Source of the DNA: Pseudorasbora parva
Taxonomy: Eukaryota > Chordata > Actinopteri > Cypriniformes > Gobionidae
Direction: 5' to 3'
Length of the DNA stretch: 64,000 nucleotides
Assembly: GCF_024679245.1 (NCBI RefSeq)
Contig: NC_090178.1
Location: 8,154,202-8,218,201, forward strand
The notes under the pieces were generated by a model. The model did not search any database. It worked only from the letters and a program-made list of their open reading frames with translations, and was not told the DNA's origin. Shown piece after piece: positions 38,785 to 64,000 of the stretch (position 1 is its first letter; each line of letters starts with the position of its first letter). The position numbers and the translations under genes are program-made.

Positions 38785-39817
38785 TTAACTACATGTACAG
38801 TGGGTATGGAAATTATTCAGACCCCCTGCCATGAGTCTTTTTGGGAAAGATGCAACAAGTTTTTCACACCAGGATTTGGGGATCCTCTGCCATTCCTCCT
38901 TGCAGATCCTCTCCAGTTCTGTCAGGTTGGATGGTAAGCGTTGGTGGACAGCCATTTTCAGGTCTCTCCAGAGATGCTCGACTGGTTTTAAGTAAGGGCT
39001 CTGGCTGGGCCATTCAAGAACAGTCACAGAGTTGTTGTGAAGCCACTCCTTCATTATTTTAGCTGTGTGCTTAGGGTCATTGTCTTGTTGGAAGGTGAAC
39101 CTTCGGCCCAGTCTGAGGCCTTGAGCACTCTGGAGAAGGTTTTCGTCCAGGATATCCTTGTACTTGGCCGCATTCATCTTTCCCTCGATTGCAACCAGTC
39201 GTCCTGTCCCTGCAGCTGCAAAACACCCCCACAGCATGATGCTGCCACTCCCTTGCTGTTGGGACTGTATTGGACAGGTAATGAGAGCAGTGCCTGGATT
39301 TCTCCACACATGCCGTTTAGAATTAAGGCCAAAAAGTATTGGTCTTGGTCTCATCAGACCAGAGAATCTTATATCTTACCATCTTAGAGACCTTCAGTTG
39401 TTTTTAGCAACTCCATGCAGGCTTTCATGTGTCTTGCACTGAGGAGAGGCTTCCGTCGGGCCACTCTGTCATAAAGCCCCAACTGCTGGAGGGCTGCAGT
39501 GATGGTTGACTTGCTACAACTTTCTCCCATCTCCCGACTGCATCTCTGGAAGCTCAGCCACAGTGATCTTTGGGTTCTTCTTTACCTCTCTCACCAAGGC
39601 TCTTCTCCCCAGATAGCTCAGTTTGGCCTGATGGAAAGCTCTAGGAAGGGTTCTGGTCGTCCCAAATGTCTTCCTTTTAAGGATAATGGAGGTCACTGTG
39701 CTCTTAGGAACCTTAAGTGCAGCAGAAATGTTTTTTGTAACCGTAGCCAAATCTGTGCCTTGCCACAATTCTGTCTCTGAGCTCTTCAGGCAGTTCCTTT
39801 GACCTCGTGATTCTCAT
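38785..39817 (-). pseudogene. Tc1 transposase pseudogene (copy B)
   Basis: ATG at 39,817 starts MRITRSKELPEELRDRIVAR; a frameshift follows after ~33 residues, then VPKSTVTSIILKR and VREVKKNPKITVAEL. The catalytic half is open for 189 codons and contains GSIMLWGCFAAAG, QQDNDPKHTAKIMKEW (Asp) and KPVEHLWRDLK (Glu); the first catalytic block (SDE) falls at the frameshift near 39,354. It reads into the truncated terminal repeat. Confidence 0.92.
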
Positions 39818-40170
39818 TTGCTCTTTTGTGAGCTGTAAGGTCTTATATAGACAGGTGTGTGGCTTTCCTAATCAAGTCCAATCAGTATAGTCAAACACAG
39901 CTGGACTCAAATGAAGGTGTAGAACCATCTCAAGGATGATCAGAAGAAATGGAAAGCACTTGAATTTAATATATGAGTGTCACAGCAAAGGGTCTGAATA
40001 CTTAGGACCATGTGATATTTCAGTTTTTATTTTTGAATAAATCTGCAAAATTGTTAACAATTCTGTTTTTCTGAAGAAAAAAAAATAACTTAAAAGATTT
40101 TAGATAATTGCTGCAATATAACAAAGAGTGAAAAATTGATAGGGGTCTGAATAATTTTCCGTACCCACTT
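38798..40170 (-). mobile_element. Tc1-type transposon copy B
   Basis: Ends CAGTGGGTATGGAAATTATT (38,798, after TA) and ATTTTCCGTACCCACTT. Same group as copy A, opposite orientation. The left inverted repeat is only ~30 bp because the region between the terminus and the transposase 3' end is deleted; the right one keeps the inner repeat (CTGAATACTTAGGACCATG). Confidence 0.92.
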
Positions 40171-40280
40171 TATATAGGGTTATGGATTGGTTTAGGGTTA
40201 GTTGCATGTAATTATGCATCATTTATAGGTATTACTTCTACATGTAATGTGTAACAAGGACACTAAAATAAAGTGTTACC

Positions 40281-41339
40281 CAGATTTGTTTTTGTTTAGT
40301 ATGCAAACAAAGTTTGTCTGAGTGGTGCATCAAGAACTCAAATAATCTATTCAAGCATTATACCATTTGTTTATTATTTGGATGTATGTTTTAAATCCAC
40401 TGAGGGACAGTTTTACCTGCACAAGCGCAGTCCAACCCCCTGAATACGAGTCAAAAAACGAAAAGTAAATCTCTCACAAACTGTAATACAGAACCATTTC
40501 GGTAAGAATGGAATCTATATTCAGCGATAATGTCAACATTTCCATTCTCATGTACAAAAAAACAAATCACAAAATGAACAACATACAGTAGTACTCTATT
40601 TCTCATGTTCAACATTTTTTTCTTTTTGTTTTATTATTCCACATATTTATTCATTTACATACAAACATCTACAATCTCTACAGCACAGTACAATGATAAG
40701 GTGATAAACTCTCTGTCACATTTAAATTATGGTAATACATTGAAACTGACAAAGCATCAGAAGACCTATGGTATATTCGTAGCGTAGAGTACATGGATGT
40801 TGGCCTGTTTTCTTTCGGCTGCTGTTTCATCAAATATGGCCAGCGGACATTTTAGTATGCTTTCTTGCCCAATAGTTTGGGGGCAGAGCGAACTTGTTTA
40901 CCACTTATTGCTTTGATTTCTTTTTGCACACAAGATCGGTTGCTAAGTGAGCACGTTTAGAGATACAAAAGACCCTGTAACAAAACCCAGATGTCTTACA
41001 ACCAGTACACAATCTTAAGTGATGACGTGCACCAAATCCAGGTCTGCTTGTACACAGAGATAAGTCACTGCTTCACTGAGATTAGTTACTGTAATTCACA
41101 GCATACAACAGCAATTCAATGAAGGGAACAACGGCGACACATTAAAAGATGTGACCATATGAAGGGTTACAAACTGACTGCTGGACGGTGACATCAAATA
41201 AGTTCTATATTGACGAATGATTGGTTGTGCATACAAACAGTTCACTGACAAACCAAATCTTTATTGGTTATCTTTTTCAACCATTCTCTAATTGTGACCA
41301 GCTTTCGGCTTATTTTAACTGATAAGTTAAGTCTTGTTA
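40281..41339. other. single-copy sequence downstream of sv2a
   Basis: No gene recognised; includes the candidate poly(A) signals. May belong to the sv2a 3' UTR in part. Confidence 0.4.
40630..40651 (-). terminator. candidate polyadenylation signals for sv2a
   Basis: Two AATAAA hexamers on the minus strand (40,646-40,651 and 40,630-40,635) lie close together after a single-copy stretch. They could define the distal end of the sv2a transcript, but no transcript evidence is available. Confidence 0.3.
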
Positions 41340-42091
41340 GGGGTGGGCGATGAACCGGTAGACACGATTAACTGTTAGAAATTTGTCAAGCGAAGATTTA
41401 GGATTGTGTCCGAAATCGCATACGACCACTAAAAAGTATGTTCTATGTATGCTGCTCATAGAGCGAGTGAGAACTGAGTGCTTTTTGCAGACTAATCAGG
41501 CTTGAACGGTTAAATACTCATACATATGTGTCAGAATGACCATGTATTTGCAAGTAAAGATTCATTTAGGTCTTAAGTGAACATAAACAGTTGAGAACGA
41601 ACAACACACGTCAGTCTTAAAGTGACAGCATCCTAATTTACCTGCAGTCGACTCGTTATTAATGTCAATCAAACAACAGAGAGAAAAACTCTCACTGCTC
41701 TTGACTGAATCTCTTTTGTAACTTTAATAAGTATAAATGTATATTTTATTTACAGTGAAGACTGCATTGCTTTTTACACATCTGATTACTTTATACAATT
41801 TGTGTAGTATTATTTCGAGTGCTTGAAGTTTCTCAGGTAGGTCTATTTAATGTGTGTCTTCTTCTATTGTTTACTTATCTTCAGTAAGCATTAGAGCTTT
41901 TTTAAACTTAGGATTATGAGTTTTTTGTGATATTGAAAATGGTGACAAGAATTGACATTTTATTGGAATTCAACTTTTTTTTTTATAACTTTATTTAAAG
42001 CAAAAATAACTGTCTCGTGATGTATATATTGTTATTGTGAAATAAAATGACTCATATCCTGATATCAGTTTTTGGTCATATCGCCCACCCC
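41340..42091. mobile_element. hAT-like MITE (GGGGTGGGCGAT ends)
   Basis: The 12-bp inverted ends GGGGTGGGCGAT and ATCGCCCACCCC are exact complements, 752 bp apart. An inner stretch (41,405-41,640, GTCCGAAATCGCATACGACC) resembles the MITE at 45,210, suggesting nesting. No 8-bp target duplication is obvious. Confidence 0.65.
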
Positions 42092-43348
42092 GAAGCCTTG
42101 TTTTTCATATTTTTTTTCTTTATTTGCTTGCTTGGATCATCACCACACCCTGCTAGAACGTCAATGTATTACAACTCATATTTTCGTCTGCCATGATGAG
42201 AGATCTGCCAGTAGAAACCGAGGAAAGTAGAAAATATTTGGCAATTTAAGATGCGCACGTCACACATGGCACACATACGGATTGTCACTACAGCATCTGT
42301 GACACTACAGGTGACTGAAGGTCACGGCAGGGGTGGCAGTTTCTACGACAGTTCGTTTTAAAATCATGTGACGCGTGGCACTGCGCAAATGCTGTTTTCT
42401 CCAATTGAAATAATAATATGTTAGGCTGTTATAAACATTTTAAGCGCTTGAAAGTTGCATTTTGTTTGGTAACCACTTTGTTTAAAGTGTTTTTAAATCT
42501 AAAAATGATTGGATGAATTGTGTGTCTACTCTGAGCACAAAATATGGCTGCTATCCTACAAAATGGCAGTAAAGAACATTGAATGACACCTAAAACTGTT
42601 GTTGCGTAAGCGCCGGCTGTGTTTAAAACGACAGGGCTGAAACAGCTTCCAGCCGGGTGGGGTTTGTCTTCTCTGAATTTTTTAAATTTTTTTTGCTTCA
42701 ATATCTGGTTATTAAACCAGTTTTCCATGACACTCCATGGAACTAGTATTAATTGTGCTTGGTAAAATGTAACAGAATCGGACAAGTTGCACGGCTTAGT
42801 GCTTGTCCTAAAAGGATATCCATGGTTTTTGCTTCCCGTCAAACGTTACAACACATCATCGAGTTTTGACTTTCGCTTCTTTTTGATGCTATATTCAGTT
42901 ACTGCTACCAAGTCACCAAAAATTGAACATCAGGTCAACAATGATACAGCAAAAAATTCACCCTGCATGTGGCACTACATCTGTTTCTACAGACACTCAA
43001 AGTAAAAAATACTATAAAATCAAACCCTCATAAACAGTTATATAAATAAATACAAATATTCAGAGAACACTTCACATGCAAGCACACGTACTTCCATACT
43101 TTACACACACACACCCACATACAGACGGATACCTCTGTTTCTTTACAAGAACACAAGAGAAAACATGAAGGAGGGCGTTTGTGTGTGCTGCAAATCAGTG
43201 GACTTATTCAGACATTTTTTAATATATTTGCTTTGATAAAAAAATTAAATCCCTTAATGAACAGAAAAACTGTATATACATACATCAAATGGAATCTATC
43301 TAAGACATTATGTTGATACTAGTTCAACATCTGAACAAGTAAATATTT

Positions 43349-43351
<3 letters not shown>

Positions 43352-43423
<72 letters not shown>
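43352..43423. repeat. TA microsatellite
   Basis: Perfect TA run of about 72 bp in the presumed sv2a 3' UTR region. Confidence 0.96.
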
Positions 43424-43426
<3 letters not shown>

Positions 43427-44545
43427 TGTATATTTAATAATAGTTTGAATGTTCAAACAGACAGACTTGAATTACAGCTAATTTGTATATATTTATATTC
43501 AATACATAATTTACATAATCATCAAAATAAACGTATCGTTTTTAATCAAATCACATTGTGCTTCATTAATATTTCTCCCTTGTTTTTTTTTCACGTGTTC
43601 AATGGATTTTTTTGAAGTAGAACGGGGCGGATGTAAGGTTTGCGCACATTCAAAACGGCTGCAAACTCTCTGGAACACAGTATAAAACAGTGATGCAAAA
43701 TATGAATAATGGCATACTAAACCATACAAATGACAACCTATCATGTCACTTATCTCATATTTTACATCATGTCCAAAGAATCATGGGTAGAATAGCGCAA
43801 TACAGAGCACTTTCCTCAGCTATGTTCACCATCTTCAAGCATACGTTGCGCTTCGTTGCATGCACAACACTGTCAATAATCACACATTTTGAAAGAACCC
43901 AATTCGTCAGATGGAGTGCAACAAAAAATGAGTCAACCAATGATACACTGTCTACAGCCATGTGATGTTAGCATGTATGCTGTAAAACATCTAAAAAGCA
44001 ACGAGAGCTTGAGCCGATATAGCAGACGATTGCGGCATCACACACTTCTTGGGACACAAAGGACAAGAGTAAAGCAACAACAAGAACCATCACCAGCACC
44101 ACTAGATCAACACTGTCCATTCAAATATATCTATCTACTGATTTCACGGGTCCTCAGTGATGGTTTTCAAACCGCGTGATGGCTTGGGTGAAGATTAAAG
44201 GGATAGTCAAAAGGAACATGTTAAATTTCACATTCGTACCATAACGCAAATCTGGAATGTGTTTAACATGGCAGTTTTTCCACACACACAAACACACACA
44301 ATATTCCTGTGAGACAATGTGATATCAGCAGGGAACATATTTATACATGAAATCAAATTAAAATGAAATAATAATGTAATTGCACATATTGGAGGAATGA
44401 AGATATCTGTAAATGTGGGATTTGTTTCGGCTGCTTCCAGCATTGCTCACTCATGGACAGGGATTGGGGTTTGGGGTTTAGGGGGCGGCGACAAAGTCGG
44501 GCATTCCCTACTGAAACGCTGCCAACTGCTGGCTGGAATGCCACA

Positions 44546-62663
<18,118 letters not shown>

Positions 62664-63344
62664 CTGTGAGAGAAAGACACGCACACACACAGAGAGAGAG
62701 AGAGACAGGGGGATCAATAACCATACCAGCATCCTGTCCGAACCATACCGCATCAGATCAAGATGACTTATGGGGATACTCCACACAGACAGTAAATCAA
62801 AGTGACCAATAGAGCAGTATGTAAGGGAAAATGACAATTCTGGAACTGGCGCTTGTTACAGGAGCAAAAATACGATTAAATTGTCAAAGTTTTGCTTCTT
62901 TTATAGAATTAATGCTTTCATTGTGCTTTCAGAGCTCAACATCATTTTGTCTTTTGTTCATATGAGAAGTTTTCTTTGGTTTAGAGAATTCACACAGACT
63001 ACTAAATGACGACTCTTTCACAGCTCCACCAGCAGCTGGTCATGTGACTGAGAGTGTGAACGCAGACACACAGCAGACTGCTTGCACCTCTGGCATAGAT
63101 GTGCTGCCATGCCAATGATTAAGCTGTGCATGAATCATCCACAGATACAATTTAAATGACCCACAGAAAATGATATTCCTCAGATGGTGCTCTTTTACTT
63201 AACTGAGTTATCAGTTATGTTTTTCACACTACATTTAATCCTGGATTACATTTTTTTTACACCTTGGGTCTTGTTGGCTAAGCTACTTAAGCACACAATC
63301 ATCTGAAACACAATGGCTCTGTTACAATTAAAACCTAGTGAGCT
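62664..63344. other. sv2a intron upstream of the first exon in the window
   Basis: Includes the acceptor tract of the TM2 exon and an AGAGAG run at 62,691-62,705. No further sv2a exon is recognised up to 64,000. Confidence 0.5.
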
Positions 63345-64000
63345 GTCTCACTCTTTGCCACCTGTGCAATAAGTCCATTCGTGAAATTTCCTCACAACTA
63401 AATATTCCATGGTCAAATTTAGTGGTATTATAACAGTGGTAGTGGAAGTAATTGGGAACAACAGCAACTCAGCCATGAAGTTGTATGGCACGTAAAATCG
63501 CAGAGTGGGGTCAGCACATGCTGAGGCGTACAGTGCGCAAAAGTCGCCACCTTTCTGCAGAGTCAATAGCTACAGACCTCCAAACTTTGTGTGGCCTTCA
63601 GATTAGCTTAAGAACAGTGTAGAGAGCTTCATAGAATAGGTTTCCATGACCGAGCAGCTCATCCAAACATTACATCACTTCACAGTGATGCAAAGCACAC
63701 CGCCACTGGACTCTAGAGGAGTGGAGATGTTCTCTGGAGTGACAAATCACGCTTCTCTGGCAATCCTATGGACGTGTCTGGGTTTGGGTTGTCGGGAGAA
63801 CGGTACTTGCCTGACTGCATTATGCCAAGTGTAAAGTTTGGTGGAGTGGGGATTATGATGTGGTGTTGTTTTTTCAGGGGTTGGGCTTGGCCCCTTAGTT
63901 CCAGTAAAATGAACTCTTAATGCTTCAGCATACCAAGACATTTTGGACAATTTCACAGTTTTCACAGTTTAGGGATGGCCCCTTACTGTTCCAACATGAC
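63345..64000 (+). mobile_element. Tc1/mariner-type transposon copy F2, cut by window edge
   Basis: Reverse complement of much of copy F1 (for example CACCTGTGCAATAAGTCCAT), but keeps the part deleted in F1. Broken transposase phrases include [13 protein letters not shown] (first catalytic Asp region), [19 protein letters not shown] and NASAYQDILDNF-like text. The element continues past the window. Confidence 0.8.

Larger units (their letters stand above)
38754..40280. mobile_element. MITE split by Tc1 copy B
   Basis: The left arm GGTTACATTTTATTTTAAGG (38,754) and right arm ending CACTAAAATAAAGTGTTACC (40,280) are complements; together they form one short MITE interrupted at a TA by the Tc1 insertion. 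Confidence 0.75.
40646..44545 (-). other. sv2a: probable sv2a 3' UTR and downstream region
   Basis: Largely single-copy sequence following the sv2a stop. Long open frames are absent. Tandem AATAAA-like signals on the minus strand near 40,630-40,651 offer a possible transcript end, which would make the 3' UTR about 3.9 kb. The stretch includes a TA microsatellite (43,352-43,423) and a hAT-like MITE (41,340-42,091), so an earlier poly(A) site (several ATTAAA hexamers lie at 43.2-43.5 kb) is quite possible. The extent is inference. Confidence 0.35.

Noticed and set aside
38841..39780. Plus-strand open frames over Tc1 copy B
   Set aside because: Antisense shadows of the transposase.
63348..63965. 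Search for an sv2a N-terminal exon between 62.7 and 64 kb
   Set aside because: The open frames there belong to Tc1 copy F2; none resembles the SV2A N-terminus, so it must lie outside the window.

Overview
The window is nuclear DNA from a teleost fish, most likely a cyprinid (carp, barb or Danio relative). Reasons: a split gene encoding SV2A with very high similarity to vertebrate SV2A, a mitochondrial BolA1 gene nearby, several Tc1-type transposons of the kinds common in cyprinids, many short TTAA-flanked MITEs, and long TA, TG and CA microsatellites. There are no operons, CRISPR arrays or bacterial features.

Two host genes are supported, both on the minus strand. (1) sv2a: eleven coding exons between 62,663 and 44,546 encode about 534 C-terminal residues, from the second membrane segment to the stop codon. 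All exon phases join and all splice sites are GT-AG. The N-terminal ~208 residues lie beyond position 64,000. (2) bola1: the BolA domain and stop are in one exon (33,468-32,999). A likely first exon (37,845-37,782) splices in frame and gives a longer mitochondrial presequence. The two genes are also neighbours in mammals, so this is conserved linkage, with the sv2a 3' side facing the bola1 promoter.

Region by region. 1-12.9 kb: dense transposon mosaic, including a piggyBac-type MITE carrying a minisatellite, a large palindromic MITE, and a 3.9-kb inverted-repeat element (6,123-10,066) that carries a spliced gene-like segment on the minus strand. 12.9-15.8 kb: mostly single-copy sequence bounded by a 103-bp inverted repeat with one mismatch. 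16.6-30 kb: four Tc1-family copies among microsatellites, MITEs and single-copy stretches with no recognisable gene. 31.9-38 kb: bola1, whose intron holds another piggyBac-type MITE, a Harbinger fragment and a 5'-truncated LINE. 38-44.5 kb: a Tc1 copy inserted in an older MITE, then the probable sv2a 3' UTR. 44.5-64 kb: sv2a, with introns carrying nested insertions (solo LTR, LINE/SINE tail, THAP remnant, hAT-like and Harbinger pieces, Tc1 copies).

No undescribed molecular system is clearly demonstrated. The best leads are the gene-bearing 3.9-kb element, the near-perfect 103-bp inverted repeat around 2.9 kb of DNA, and the upstream exon that extends Bola1. All reading was by eye; no database search was run, so repeat family names are provisional.
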